Positions 6,385 through 14,752 are shown, counted from the stretch's first letter. The stretch: DNA of 29,533 nucleotides from CAYPZL01 sp964415045 (GCA_964415045.1 CAYPZL010000057.1:1-29533); one strand, 5' to 3'. Made by a program: numbers and translations. The notes: generated by a model from the sequence alone, not told the origin.

Positions 6385-7941
6385 ATGGCAACGACGGAGA
6401 TTCATCCGTCACTTGCCGCCCTGGATATCGTGTGCGCCGAGACGGCCGCACCGCCGACGGCGGTAGTCGTCTTCGGCGCCTCGGGCGACCTCGTGAACCG
6501 AAAGCTGCTTCCGAGCCTCCTCCAGATTCAACAACGGGGATTGCTCAGCGATCGATTCTTCCTCCTGGGCTGCGGCCGGACCGAATACTCGGACGAACAG
6601 TTCCGACAGACCGCTCGCGCCGCCCTGGGTGAGCACGCCTGCGACGTGGCGGCCGAGGCGGTGACGGCATTCGTCGCGAAGCTTCACTACCTCAGCGGCG
6701 ACTACGCCGACCCGAAGACGTACGAGAAAATCGGCGCCCGGCTGACCGAGTTGCGCGGCACCTACCGCGTGGACGGCTGCAATCTGTTTTATCTCTCGGT
6801 CCCGCCGGTACTGTACGAGACGATCATCGAGCAGCTTGGCTCGGCGGGACTGTCTCGAAGAGATGACCCCGATTGCCGGAACCGCGCTCGCATCGTGGTG
6901 GAGAAACCCTTCGGACGCGATCTTGCCAGCGCCACCCGGTTGAATCAAACCGTCTCCCGGTGGTTCGACGAAACGCAGGTCTATCGCATCGATCATTACT
7001 TAGGCAAAGAGACCGTCCAGAACATCATGATCTTTCGCTTCGCCAACACGATCTTCGAGCCTGTCTGGAACCGCAATCACATCGACAACGTGCAAATCAC
7101 TATCGCCGAGACCCTGGGGGTGGGGCATCGCGCCAGCTACTTCGACAGGTCCGGGGCGCTGCGCGACATGTTCCAGAACCACCTGCTCCAGATGACGGCG
7201 TTGATCGCGATGGAGCCCCCCATATCGTTCGACGCCGACCCCGTCCGCGACGAGAAGGCCAAGCTCCTGCGTTCGATCCGGCCCTTCGAGATGGACGTCT
7301 GGAACAAGTCGTTCGTGCGCGGCCGGTATGGCCCAGGAGAAATGAACGGCCGGCCCGTGCCGGGCTACCGGTCGGAAAAAGGAGTCGATCCGGACTCCAG
7401 GACTGAAACCTTCGTGGCGGCACGCCTCTTCGTCGACAACTGGAGATGGAAGGACGTGCCCTTCTATCTGCGCACGGGCAAGAGGCTGGCGAGCAAGGAC
7501 ACCGAAATCGTCGTGACGTTCAAGCGCGTTCCGCACTCGCTGTTCAGCTCGGTCGGTCTCGACCGGATGCCGCCCAACACTCTCGTGTTCCGGATTCAGC
7601 CCAAGGAAGGCATATCGCTGCGATTCCAGGCCAAGCGGCCCGGCTCGAAGATGTGCATGGGCACGCTGGACATGAGCTTCAGCTACCAGGACGTGTTCGG
7701 GGTCGAGATGCCCGAAGCCTACCAGCGTCTGCTTCTGGACTGCATGGTCGGGGATCAAACGCTCTTTGCGCGGTTCGACGCGGTCGAGGTGAGCTGGCAG
7801 CTCCTGACGCCGGTGCTGCAAGCCTGGGAGAATGATGCGAGCGAGCCGTTCGAGTATCCGGCCGGCGCCGAGAGCTTCCCCCAGGCCGACGCGCTGCCGG
7901 CGGCAGACGGTCGGAAATGGCACAAGCTGGCCGGAACGTAG
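6385..7941 (+). CDS. zwf: Glucose-6-phosphate 1-dehydrogenase
   Basis: The 518-residue protein carries the NADP-binding motif VVVFGASGDLVNRKLLPSL near residue 30, the VEKPFGRD segment and the active-site signature YRIDHYLGKETVQN with its catalytic His and Lys. The C-terminal domain (RTGKRL, then FQAKRPG) is complete. It oxidises glucose-6-phosphate to 6-phosphogluconolactone and makes NADPH. As the last gene of the oxidative-stress island it probably supplies reducing power for thioredoxin- and rubredoxin-linked peroxide reduction. The ATG at 6385 is preceded by GGGGGAG. The N-terminus has about 25 residues before the Rossmann strand, which is somewhat long. No 6-phosphogluconolactonase or gnd gene is adjacent. 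The stop is 25 bp from the convergent URO-D gene. Confidence 0.96.
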   Translation: MATTEIHPSLAALDIVCAETAAPPTAVVVFGASGDLVNRKLLPSLLQIQQRGLLSDRFFLLGCGRTEYSDEQFRQTARAALGEHACDVAAEAVTAFVAKLHYLSGDYADPKTYEKIGARLTELRGTYRVDGCNLFYLSVPPVLYETIIEQLGSAGLSRRDDPDCRNRARIVVEKPFGRDLASATRLNQTVSRWFDETQVYRIDHYLGKETVQNIMIFRFANTIFEPVWNRNHIDNVQITIAETLGVGHRASYFDRSGALRDMFQNHLLQMTALIAMEPPISFDADPVRDEKAKLLRSIRPFEMDVWNKSFVRGRYGPGEMNGRPVPGYRSEKGVDPDSRTETFVAARLFVDNWRWKDVPFYLRTGKRLASKDTEIVVTFKRVPHSLFSSVGLDRMPPNTLVFRIQPKEGISLRFQAKRPGSKMCMGTLDMSFSYQDVFGVEMPEAYQRLLLDCMVGDQTLFARFDAVEVSWQLLTPVLQAWENDASEPFEYPAGAESFPQADALPAADGRKWHKLAGT

Positions 7942-7966
7942 ACGCCGGACCGGCCGAAATCGACCG

Positions 7967-8989
7967 CTACACCGAGCGCAGGAGAGCTTCGATATTTTCA
8001 GTCGGGACATCGGGAGGCATGCCGCCCCCGCAGGAGAGAATGATCCGGCTCCTGTCGTCCAGCGGCGCCAGGGCCATCTTGACGCTTTCGGCCACCTCTT
8101 CCGGCGTCCCCTGCGCCAGGACGTCCCGGGGCGGGATGTTCCCCAGCAGCGTAACGCCCCCGCCCGTGAGCTCCTTCATCTCGGCCAGAGAATGCTCGAA
8201 GCTGAAATTGAAGAGGTTCACCCCGATCTGGCCGAGGAACGGCGCACACACGAGTCCCTGTGCGTCGTTGTGGAAGAACCGCACGGGGACGTCGAGACCT
8301 CCGAAGACGCGCGTCAGATAAGGCAGCGCCGTCTGCCTGAAATCCTCTTCGCCCAGGAAACCGACGATGTCGTCGAGAATGAAGACGCCCTCGATGGAGG
8401 GGAAAGTGGCCTTCTGGAGTTGCAGCCAATCGACCGTGAAATCCGCGATCAGAGCCAGCAATTGCTGCATCGGCTCCGGGTCCGTGCGGATCGCCATGAG
8501 GAATTCGGTGGTCCCCATCAGGAAGCTGGCGATATTCAGCGGCCCGCGCGAGACGGCGAACCGGATCGAATGGCCGGCCTGCTCGATCCGGCTCTGTTGA
8601 TGCTCGAGCCGGCGCAGCACAAAGGGCAGCAGGCCGTCCGTCCTGACATCGGGCTTTTCCAGGGCGGTCGCATCGCCGGCGGTCTTGATGACTTTGTCGG
8701 CGTACGGCAGGTCGTTCTCGGCCCAGCGGCATTTCGTCCCGAACGCCGAGGGCTCCGTGCACATCCCGTACTCCGACCAGAACCCGGGCAGAAACATGAC
8801 ATCGGGAAACGTCTGAATGGCCTTGAGATTGGCGTCGAGCCACTTGCTTTCGCTGCTGTAATAATCGAAGGTGGAGAACCCCGCCCAGCCCGGAAGCCAG
8901 GGGCTGTCGATAATGAATCCTATCGGCAGCGGATCGACCCGCTCGCCGTCAATGACGGCCAACAGCCTGGCCCACTGTTCGTTTGTCAT
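7967..8989 (-). CDS. Uroporphyrinogen decarboxylase (URO-D)-family protein
   Basis: The 340-residue protein has the URO-D/MtaA-type TIM-barrel pattern, including a C-terminal GVTLLGNIPPRDVLAQGTPEEV and the closing ILSCGGGMPPDVPTENI typical of the family's many non-heme members. VRFFHNDAQG lies in the middle of the barrel. True heme-pathway HemE motifs at the N-terminus (RQAGR) are absent, so this is more likely a corrinoid-dependent methyltransferase-like or uncharacterised paralogue than HemE. It starts 19 bp after a Gfo/Idh/MocA gene in the same direction and the two form an operon. Such pairings are frequent in Planctomycetota carbohydrate loci, but the reaction is not known to me. Confidence 0.8.
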   Translation of the reverse strand: MTNEQWARLLAVIDGERVDPLPIGFIIDSPWLPGWAGFSTFDYYSSESKWLDANLKAIQTFPDVMFLPGFWSEYGMCTEPSAFGTKCRWAENDLPYADKVIKTAGDATALEKPDVRTDGLLPFVLRRLEHQQSRIEQAGHSIRFAVSRGPLNIASFLMGTTEFLMAIRTDPEPMQQLLALIADFTVDWLQLQKATFPSIEGVFILDDIVGFLGEEDFRQTALPYLTRVFGGLDVPVRFFHNDAQGLVCAPFLGQIGVNLFNFSFEHSLAEMKELTGGGVTLLGNIPPRDVLAQGTPEEVAESVKMALAPLDDRSRIILSCGGGMPPDVPTENIEALLRSV

Positions 8990-9008
8990 GGTGTGCCCTC
9001 AAAGGGTG

Positions 9009-10184
9009 TTAGAAGGTCTTGATCTCGACTTCCGCGCCCGCTCGTTCGGCCGAGACGTAGGCGCTGTAGATCGTCGAGATGCAGTCGGCGGCCAAGTGGC
9101 TGTCGCTCTCCACGGGTTCGCCGTAGGCTGCCGTTCGGTAGAACGCCTCGATCTCCTGCGGGTACCCGGTAAACCAGTCCTCATCCGGCGACGGATTCGT
9201 CCAGCCCTGCTTGGTCCCGATCTTCTCGACCACGTAGATGTCCTCGAAGTTGGCATCCACCGGGTTGTACGTCTGCATCGCCGTGTTGGGATTGATGTTG
9301 CAGACCGTCCGATGGTTGTTGGCCGCGACCTCGAGCCAGTTGTGAATGCCGCCAATGATGATGTCCGAGGCGAAGATGGTGGCGATGGTGCCGTCCTCGA
9401 ACACCACGTGCATCACCGAGAAGTCGTCGATGTCGAAGTAATCCGAGCGAATGTGTCCCTCGTCACGGAAGCCGGGCATGCGCGTCAGTGCGTGGATGCG
9501 GGCCGTCACCGCTTTGGGGCGAATGGGCTTGCCGTCGCGCGCCCGGCCTTCGACCCTCTTGAGATACAGCGCCGCCGAGAGAGGATGACACCCTTTGCCG
9601 ATCATCACCCCGCCGCCGGAGTACTTCCAGTACGCGTACGTCCGGGCGTGCGATCCCGAGTGGGCCTCTTCTCCGTGAATCCAGAGGATCTGGGCGCCCG
9701 TCTTCTCGACGACCTCCCGCTCCTTCTGGATAGACGGTGCGTAGACCCAGTTCTCGGCGTAGAGGATGCGGCCCTTGCTCTGGCTCTCGGCCTCGAGCAT
9801 CCGCTCGACGCTCGCCAGCGCCTCTTTCAGGGCCACTTCCTTGGAGAACGTCTCGCCGTTGAAATCCTCGGAGCCATCCCCGAAGAAGCCGGTCAGCGGT
9901 TTCTCGACGATGACGAACTTGTCGCGCTCCAGCGCCGCGACCGCAATCGGCTCGTGGGCCGAGGCCGTCGCGCAGCAGTGGACGATGTCCACGTCCTCAA
10001 GGAGGGCGTCCAGAGAATCGTACACGGCGATTCCCCGTTTCTGCCCGTATGCCCGGGCCCCCTCGAGCGCGTGCACGCCCTTGACCTCAACGTGCGTGCC
10101 GTAGACTTTCTTGATCGCCTCAAAGTGGAAGGACGCAGAGAAACCTGCTCCCACAATGCCGGCCCGAACCGTCTTCTTATCCAT
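9009..10184 (-). CDS. Gfo/Idh/MocA-family oxidoreductase, cytoplasmic
   Basis: The 391-residue protein has an N-terminal Rossmann fold (VRAGIVGAGFSASFHFEAI), the family's EKP motif as FVIVEKPLTG, and the C-terminal catalytic stretch GGGVMIGKGCHPLSAALYLK with its active-site His. There is no signal peptide, so it should act in the cytoplasm as an NAD(P)-dependent sugar or polyol dehydrogenase. A loop after EKP (FFGDGSEDFNGETFSKEV) is longer than in common family members. A Shine-Dalgarno sequence, AGGAGAG, precedes the start. It is first in a two-gene operon with the URO-D-like gene. A palindromic repeat copy lies just upstream at 10230-10420, possibly within its promoter region. Substrate unknown. 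Confidence 0.9.
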   Translation of the reverse strand: MDKKTVRAGIVGAGFSASFHFEAIKKVYGTHVEVKGVHALEGARAYGQKRGIAVYDSLDALLEDVDIVHCCATASAHEPIAVAALERDKFVIVEKPLTGFFGDGSEDFNGETFSKEVALKEALASVERMLEAESQSKGRILYAENWVYAPSIQKEREVVEKTGAQILWIHGEEAHSGSHARTYAYWKYSGGGVMIGKGCHPLSAALYLKRVEGRARDGKPIRPKAVTARIHALTRMPGFRDEGHIRSDYFDIDDFSVMHVVFEDGTIATIFASDIIIGGIHNWLEVAANNHRTVCNINPNTAMQTYNPVDANFEDIYVVEKIGTKQGWTNPSPDEDWFTGYPQEIEAFYRTAAYGEPVESDSHLAADCISTIYSAYVSAERAGAEVEIKTF

Positions 10185-10229
10185 GCAATCTCTCCTGCTT
10201 CCTCTTGATGTGGCGTTGCCGCTGCCGTG

Positions 10230-10420
10230 TTATCACTGAACTTTTGCAAAATGGAGATTAGGCTTACTTTAGGGAGGAAAAATCTCCTTGTCGATTTTTC
10301 CTCCCGAGAGCGTAAGTGCTTTGGGTGTTGGTATTTAACCCCTGTCTTCAAGGAAATCACATCAACGATTTCCTTGAAGAATATAAGCCTAATCTCCATT
10401 TCGCAAAACTCTACTTATCA
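10230..10420. repeat. Complete nested palindromic element (copy C), inverted relative to copies A and B
   Basis: Outer arms 10242-10266 and 10384-10408 pair over 25 bp with one mismatch. Two internal hairpins again have 8-nt loops: 10272-10284/10293-10305 (13-bp stem, loop TCCTTGTC) and 10345-10358/10367-10380 (14-bp stem, loop ACATCAAC). The order of the hairpins is reversed relative to copy B, showing opposite orientation, and the two copies align without gaps over their hairpins and spacer. The element is flanked by TTATCA at 10230-10235 and 10415-10420, a possible target-site duplication. The right one includes the stop codon of the ThuA-like gene on the minus strand. Confidence 0.88.
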
Positions 10421-11371
10421 TTTACCTTTGACCTTCGCGCTGGGTGTGACGTCAGCCTCGATGTCGCCCAGAACGAACTGGATCCCGTCGAGATAGTGCT
10501 GAAGAACGACGGGATTCCAGAAAAGCTCGTGCTGATGCCCCAGGGCACAGTAGAACACGCGTCCCTTGCCGTAGCTCTTGACCCACGTCATGGGGAAATC
10601 CATATCCGCCCGGTGGATGGCCTTCCTCTGCTGGGGAGTGATCCGGGTCCGCTTCGGATCGATGCTGAGCAACACGCGCACCTTGTCCCGGGAGTACGGG
10701 TCCTTGACCTGATACAGCTCGTCGGTAACGATGAACACGGGCTCCTTGAAGGCGGCCGTCAGCGGGTGGCCCGGCTCCTCCACGCGAAGCACGACGGTCG
10801 AGCCGGCACCCCAGGGATGATTGTCGAAGCGCGCCCCGATGATCTCGCCGAACTCGGGCCACTGGCGAAAGCTGGCGACGCCGGCATGCGTCACGGCCAG
10901 ACCGCCGCCACCCCGCAGAAACGCCACGAGACTCTTCTTGAGCATCTCGTCCCGCGCGCGGGCCTTGGCCTGCTGCGGGGCCGACAGCTTGTCGAAATCC
11001 TCAGGCAGGAAGATCTCGTTGTTGGTGTTGTTGAACAGAATCGCGTCGAACTGCTTGAGATTCTGCGGCTCGAACGGCGTGTCGTCGTCGGCCAGCACCG
11101 CCTCGAACGCCCCGGTCTTCTGCCCCATCAGTTCTACGGCCTTGGCGCCGTACGGGATGGCGCTGTGTACATAGCCCCAGGACCGGGAAAAGACCAGAAG
11201 CCTGCGCGCTGCGGCCGGCTCGACCCGGGCCTTCTCGGGCAGCGCCGCTCGCATCTTGGCCATCTCGACAGCAGAGGGAACCGCCCCGGCCCCGTGCAGA
11301 CCGGACGCTATCGACAACACCATCGCCATGAATGCCCATACTACCATAGAATTCCTGCCATCGTGCATCAT
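10418..11371 (-). CDS. Secreted ThuA-like protein
   Basis: The start is placed at 11371, where GGGAG lies just upstream and a signal peptide begins (MVVWAFMAMVLSIASGLHG); the longer open frame would overlap the upstream gene. The 317-residue protein has the class I glutamine-amidotransferase-like fold of ThuA proteins: LLVFSRSWGYVHSAIPYG, DAILFNNT, FLRGGGGLAVTHAG, FIVTDELYQV and GKGRVFYCALGHQHELF. In Agrobacterium, ThuA works with a Gfo/Idh dehydrogenase (ThuB) on trehalose through a 3-keto intermediate. Here it follows a Tat-exported Gfo/Idh/MocA gene by 44 bp, a comparable pairing but outside the cytoplasm. The gene ends at the boundary of a palindromic repeat. The substrate is unknown. Confidence 0.85.
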   Translation of the reverse strand: MMHDGRNSMVVWAFMAMVLSIASGLHGAGAVPSAVEMAKMRAALPEKARVEPAAARRLLVFSRSWGYVHSAIPYGAKAVELMGQKTGAFEAVLADDDTPFEPQNLKQFDAILFNNTNNEIFLPEDFDKLSAPQQAKARARDEMLKKSLVAFLRGGGGLAVTHAGVASFRQWPEFGEIIGARFDNHPWGAGSTVVLRVEEPGHPLTAAFKEPVFIVTDELYQVKDPYSRDKVRVLLSIDPKRTRITPQQRKAIHRADMDFPMTWVKSYGKGRVFYCALGHQHELFWNPVVLQHYLDGIQFVLGDIEADVTPSAKVKGK

Positions 11372-11415
11372 CGTATCTCCCGCGATTCGTTCCGAGTCCT
11401 TCGGCACATCCCCGA

Positions 11416-12747
11416 TCAGAGCTGCCACGGGGCCCGCATCGGTCGCCACAGCATCCGGTCGGCCTCCGGGTCGTTGACAAATTGCTCCCGGGCCGGGTCC
11501 CAGCGCAGCTTGCGGCCGAGCTGCATGGCGATATCGCCCAGCAGACACACGCTGCACGACCGGTGACCGTTCTCCACCGGCGCCACCGTCGCGGCCCGCG
11601 ACTTGATACACTCGTAGAAGTTGCCCTTGTGGTTGTTGCTTACGTAGAGCTTGGTCTCGTCGGGGCCGATCGTCTCTTCCAGGAGCGACTTCGGATTCGC
11701 GTCGATGTGCCCGCGCCGGACATAGACCCAGCCGTCAGTACCCTCGAACACCACGCCCTGCTTGTTTTCCTTGTTATCCGTGCAGAACACTTTCACGCCG
11801 CCGGCATACGTGTATTCGATGTGGAAGGCGCCATGGACGTCCCACAGTCCGTCCTTGGGAAACTCCGCCCGGGCTTCGATCTCGACGGGGCCCGAATGCT
11901 CGGCCCCCATCCCCCAGTGCGCGATATCCATATGATGGCTGCCCCAACCGGTGATCATGCCCGCGCCATAGTCGCGAATGCGCAGCCATCCGGGCCGGCC
12001 ATAGCCTTTCTGCGGATGAACGCGTTTCTCCGTGTAGGCGGCCCACGGCGCCTGGCCCAGCCACATGTCGTAATCGAGCCAGTCCGGCACGGGCATGGGC
12101 GGCTGCGGGTCTGTCCCCGGATCGGTGCCGAATCCCACCTTGACCGTCTGCAGCTTGCCGATGCGACCGTTGCGAACCAGCTCGCAGGCAAAACGGAACC
12201 GGCTGTCGGAGCGCTGCTGGCTGCCCACCTGGAACACGCGGTTGTACCGGCGCACGGCATCGCTGACGGCCCGGCCCTCCTGAATCGTCAATCCCAGGGG
12301 CTTTTGCAGGAAGATATCTTTTCCCGCCCTGGCGGCGGCAATTGCGGGCAACGCGTGCCAGTGGTCCGGCGTGGATATCTGGACGGCATCGATATCGGCG
12401 CGGGCCAGCAGGTCCCGGTAATCGCCGAACGTGGCACAGGAACCGCTCGGGCCGCCGTAATGAGACTCGACCACCGACTGCGCGCTTTTGACGCGATGGG
12501 CGTCGACGTCGCAGACCGCCACGACCTGCACCTGCTTGAAGCCGAGGGCCTCCCTCAGATCGCCCATTCCCATGCGGCCGACCCCGATGCAACCGACCAG
12601 AATCTTCTCACTCGGCGCCTCGGCCCCGAATACGGATGACGGCACGATCGTCGGAAAAGCCAGACCCGCCCCCAGGGCGACCGAAGTCCTCAAAACGTCG
12701 CGACGCGAAACCACGATGTCCGCGTCTCTTCGCCTGGTTTTACTCAT
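11416..12747 (-). CDS. Tat-exported Gfo/Idh/MocA-family oxidoreductase
   Basis: The 443-residue protein starts with a twin-arginine signal (VSRRDVLRTSVALGAGLAF) and continues into a Rossmann fold (KILVGCIGVGRMGMGDL). The usual EKP motif reads QKPLG (DIFLQKPLGL), a variant common among exported planctomycete members. The catalytic region is GAGMITGWGSHHMDIAHWGM. Tat export implies that it folds with its NAD(P) cofactor in the cytoplasm before transport, as in glucose-fructose oxidoreductase. It is the first gene of an operon with the ThuA-like gene. A Shine-Dalgarno sequence, GAGGAG, precedes the ATG. It probably oxidises a sugar or glycoside in the periplasm. Confidence 0.92.
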   Translation of the reverse strand: MSKTRRRDADIVVSRRDVLRTSVALGAGLAFPTIVPSSVFGAEAPSEKILVGCIGVGRMGMGDLREALGFKQVQVVAVCDVDAHRVKSAQSVVESHYGGPSGSCATFGDYRDLLARADIDAVQISTPDHWHALPAIAAARAGKDIFLQKPLGLTIQEGRAVSDAVRRYNRVFQVGSQQRSDSRFRFACELVRNGRIGKLQTVKVGFGTDPGTDPQPPMPVPDWLDYDMWLGQAPWAAYTEKRVHPQKGYGRPGWLRIRDYGAGMITGWGSHHMDIAHWGMGAEHSGPVEIEARAEFPKDGLWDVHGAFHIEYTYAGGVKVFCTDNKENKQGVVFEGTDGWVYVRRGHIDANPKSLLEETIGPDETKLYVSNNHKGNFYECIKSRAATVAPVENGHRSCSVCLLGDIAMQLGRKLRWDPAREQFVNDPEADRMLWRPMRAPWQL

Positions 12748-12872
12748 AATTTACTCCTCAGAAGCAACGAGTTTTCAGCACTTGCGATCCCACCCGAGCA
12801 TAGCATGACCGCGACCGGGCGTCAACATGCCCGGCTTTCTTGTGGGCGGTAGAATGCCGATATGATAAGGGA

Positions 12873-12930
12873 CGGTGAAGGCCCACAGGCGGCCCCCCTG
12901 GCAGCTCCGTCTGTGGGCCGAGCGTCACCG
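12873..12930 (-). terminator. Long hairpin downstream of the isomerase-like gene
   Basis: GGCCCACAGGCGG (12880-12892) pairs with CCGTCTGTGGGCC (12907-12919) over 13 bp with one G-U pair, and CGGTGA (12873-12878) pairs with TCACCG (12925-12930) outside it. It lies directly after the stop of the minus-strand gene at 12938. There is no clear T-run, so it may be an mRNA 3'-end stabiliser or a factor-dependent terminator rather than an intrinsic terminator. Confidence 0.45.
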
Positions 12931-12937
12931 CCGAGGT

Positions 12938-14416
12938 TCAGACAAAAGACGGGCCTTCGTATCCCGTATCGGCCAGCTCCATTCCGTACAGGTGGGCAAA
13001 CAATCGGAACTGCCGGGCGAAATCGCCGCAGAATAACTGGTTGTGATGCCCTTTGACCATGCACGCGTCGGACCGGTCCGTAATCTCCACCTCGACGTTG
13101 GTGGTGCACCCGCCGGCGGGCGGCATCGGATGTGACTCGACCACGCGTCCGGCATAGACGTCCAGCTTGGGCTTGTCTCCGGAATAGTACCGCACCATCG
13201 TGACCGGTTCGCCCGGCTTCCAAAAGACCTGAATGGCACAGCTTCCCTCGTTGGTGTGGGCAAAGCGGCGCAAGAGATACTTCAGCCCGGGCTGGTCCGG
13301 GCCGCGAAGCTTGGTGGCACAGGTACAGTGTGAGGCGTAGTAGTGGTTCTTCTCGGTCTCATAGGCCGGATTGTGCTGGAAGCCCGGCCGACCGATGAGG
13401 AGCTGGCCAAGCAGTTGGGTGTACAGGGCGCCCAAATCGTTTTCACAAGCGGCCGGGATCAACATGCCGTTGAGAAGGGAAAAGCTGATGCAGGGCTTGA
13501 GCATCCCGCGCCGCAGGCAGTTCATGGTGACACCGTCGGCCTTCTCGTCGCGCAGCATGCTCGTCAGAGCCAGGTGCGCGCGCATGGCGTTAGTGAGGCT
13601 TTCCTGGGTAATCCCCCGGACCTCAGTGGCCTCACCGGCAAGCTTCTTCATCAGCTTCCGGGTCGCATCCGTGATCTTGACGTCATGAAACCGGTCCGCA
13701 TACCGCGCAAACGGAATCACGCGAACCTTGATGCCGAAGAACGCCTCGGTACCTTCGCGCGGCTCGTTCGCCTCGGTAATGCTCAGAAGAAGAGACTGCC
13801 CCAATTGCTTCCGCGTGTTGATCATGCGCATGCCGTATTCGATGGCGTCGAGGTTCTCCAGCGATTGGATGAAGTAAATTCCCGGCCGGCGGTACGTCGT
13901 GATTGAACCGTGTTTGACACCGAGTCCGATGTAGAAAACAACAGGTAGCTCCATCTTCTGAGCCGCCTCGATGAACAGGTTCGCCTGGGGCAGACTGTTA
14001 TTGTAAAACATGACCAGGAGCAGACCGTCGGGGCGGGAGCCTTCCAGCTCCCGGATCACCTTCTGGGCATCCGCGTTGTTGGCAACGGAGCGTTTCTCGG
14101 CCACGATCTTCATGCCGAGGCGCTTTTCCATGTCCGCCAGCGCCGCCATGTACTTCCTTTGACGCCCCTCGGCGTCATACTCATTGCCGGGCCAGCTCCA
14201 CCAGCCGTCCGGCTTGCCCGAAAACGTTTCCGAAGGCGGATAAAGGAACACGGCGCGAACGGTGGCCCCTTGTTTCTTCCCGATGGGCGGCGCGCTCTGG
14301 GCGACGGCCGCCTTCAGCCAGGGCAGTGCCGCCATGCCACACGTAAGCCCCGAGGCGGCGAGAAAATCACGTCGGTTCAAACTACAGACTTCCTTGATAT
14401 GGTCCAGCTCTTTCAT
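12938..14416 (-). CDS. Tat-exported L-fucose/L-arabinose isomerase-like protein
   Basis: The 492-residue protein begins with a twin-arginine signal (LNRRDFLAASGLTCGMAAL). The body resembles the fucose/arabinose isomerase superfamily: an N-terminal region with DGLLLVMFYNNSLPQANLF, a middle stretch DGVTMNCLRRGMLKPCISFS, then IPAACENDLGALYTQLLG, which corresponds to the CE.D..GA motif of these isomerases, and a C-terminal beta domain. Cytoplasmic isomerases interconvert free aldoses and ketoses using Mn. Here the Tat signal places the protein outside, where an oxidised sugar may be the substrate. The key Glu/Asp/His ligands cannot be assigned with certainty by eye. It is transcribed alone, and the isomerase activity is an inference. 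Confidence 0.65.
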   Translation of the reverse strand: MKELDHIKEVCSLNRRDFLAASGLTCGMAALPWLKAAVAQSAPPIGKKQGATVRAVFLYPPSETFSGKPDGWWSWPGNEYDAEGRQRKYMAALADMEKRLGMKIVAEKRSVANNADAQKVIRELEGSRPDGLLLVMFYNNSLPQANLFIEAAQKMELPVVFYIGLGVKHGSITTYRRPGIYFIQSLENLDAIEYGMRMINTRKQLGQSLLLSITEANEPREGTEAFFGIKVRVIPFARYADRFHDVKITDATRKLMKKLAGEATEVRGITQESLTNAMRAHLALTSMLRDEKADGVTMNCLRRGMLKPCISFSLLNGMLIPAACENDLGALYTQLLGQLLIGRPGFQHNPAYETEKNHYYASHCTCATKLRGPDQPGLKYLLRRFAHTNEGSCAIQVFWKPGEPVTMVRYYSGDKPKLDVYAGRVVESHPMPPAGGCTTNVEVEITDRSDACMVKGHHNQLFCGDFARQFRLFAHLYGMELADTGYEGPSFV

Positions 14417-14584
14417 CCGACTCGTTCCTCTCTGTACATTCCTATTGTAAGGCGCAAGGCCTGCGTCGGGTCGCCAGCCCCCCTCACCGGCGCGAGGCCA
14501 GCCTCAGTATGATCTGCATGTCCCCGTCGGCGCCGGACCGCCAAGCGGGTGTTCGGCGTTAATTGTACCGCTGGCCGGCAATAC

Positions 14585-14710
14585 TTACAACTCGGCAACC
14601 TCGCAACCGCCCCATGAATTGTTGTACACCCGACAGTCATCGAAGGCCCCCACGTAGTCATCATCCGCCGTGTCCTCACTGCGACCAGCTCTCATGAGCA
14701 CCGGACATCC
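14585..14710 (-). pseudogene. C-terminal remnant of a LamG/concanavalin-like domain
   Basis: On the minus strand the last 41 codons before a stop read GCPVLMRAGRSEDTADDDYV followed by GAFDDCRVYNNSWGGCEVAEL. This resembles the end of LamG-type domains, whose hallmark is G-x-I/L-DDVRIYNRALS-x-x-E. The rest of the domain is absent. The frame upstream runs antisense into the neighbouring gene without family similarity. It is best read as a decayed fragment of a secreted carbohydrate-binding protein. The remainder of 14417-14828 holds only the promoter noted below. Confidence 0.45.
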
Positions 14711-14723
14711 AGAGGCTTTTGCC

Positions 14724-14752
14724 TTCAGGCGTCGCGCCGATTGTGGTATCAT
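14724..14752 (+). promoter_or_regulatory. Possible sigma70 promoter for the exported isomerase/glycosyltransferase pair
   Basis: TTCAGG (14724-14729) and TATCAT (14747-14752) are separated by 17 bases and lie 77 bp upstream of the ATG at 14829. The -10 box is good and the -35 box is weak. Confidence 0.35.

Noticed and set aside
7832..10208. Long plus-strand open frames (396 and 445 codons)
   Set aside because: They are exactly antisense to the URO-D-like and Gfo/Idh/MocA genes, which have clear motifs and Shine-Dalgarno sequences on the other strand.
10418..11611. The longer (397-codon) version of the ThuA-like gene
   Set aside because: The extra 80 codons overlap the upstream oxidoreductase gene out of frame and precede the signal peptide; the start at 11371 has its own Shine-Dalgarno sequence.
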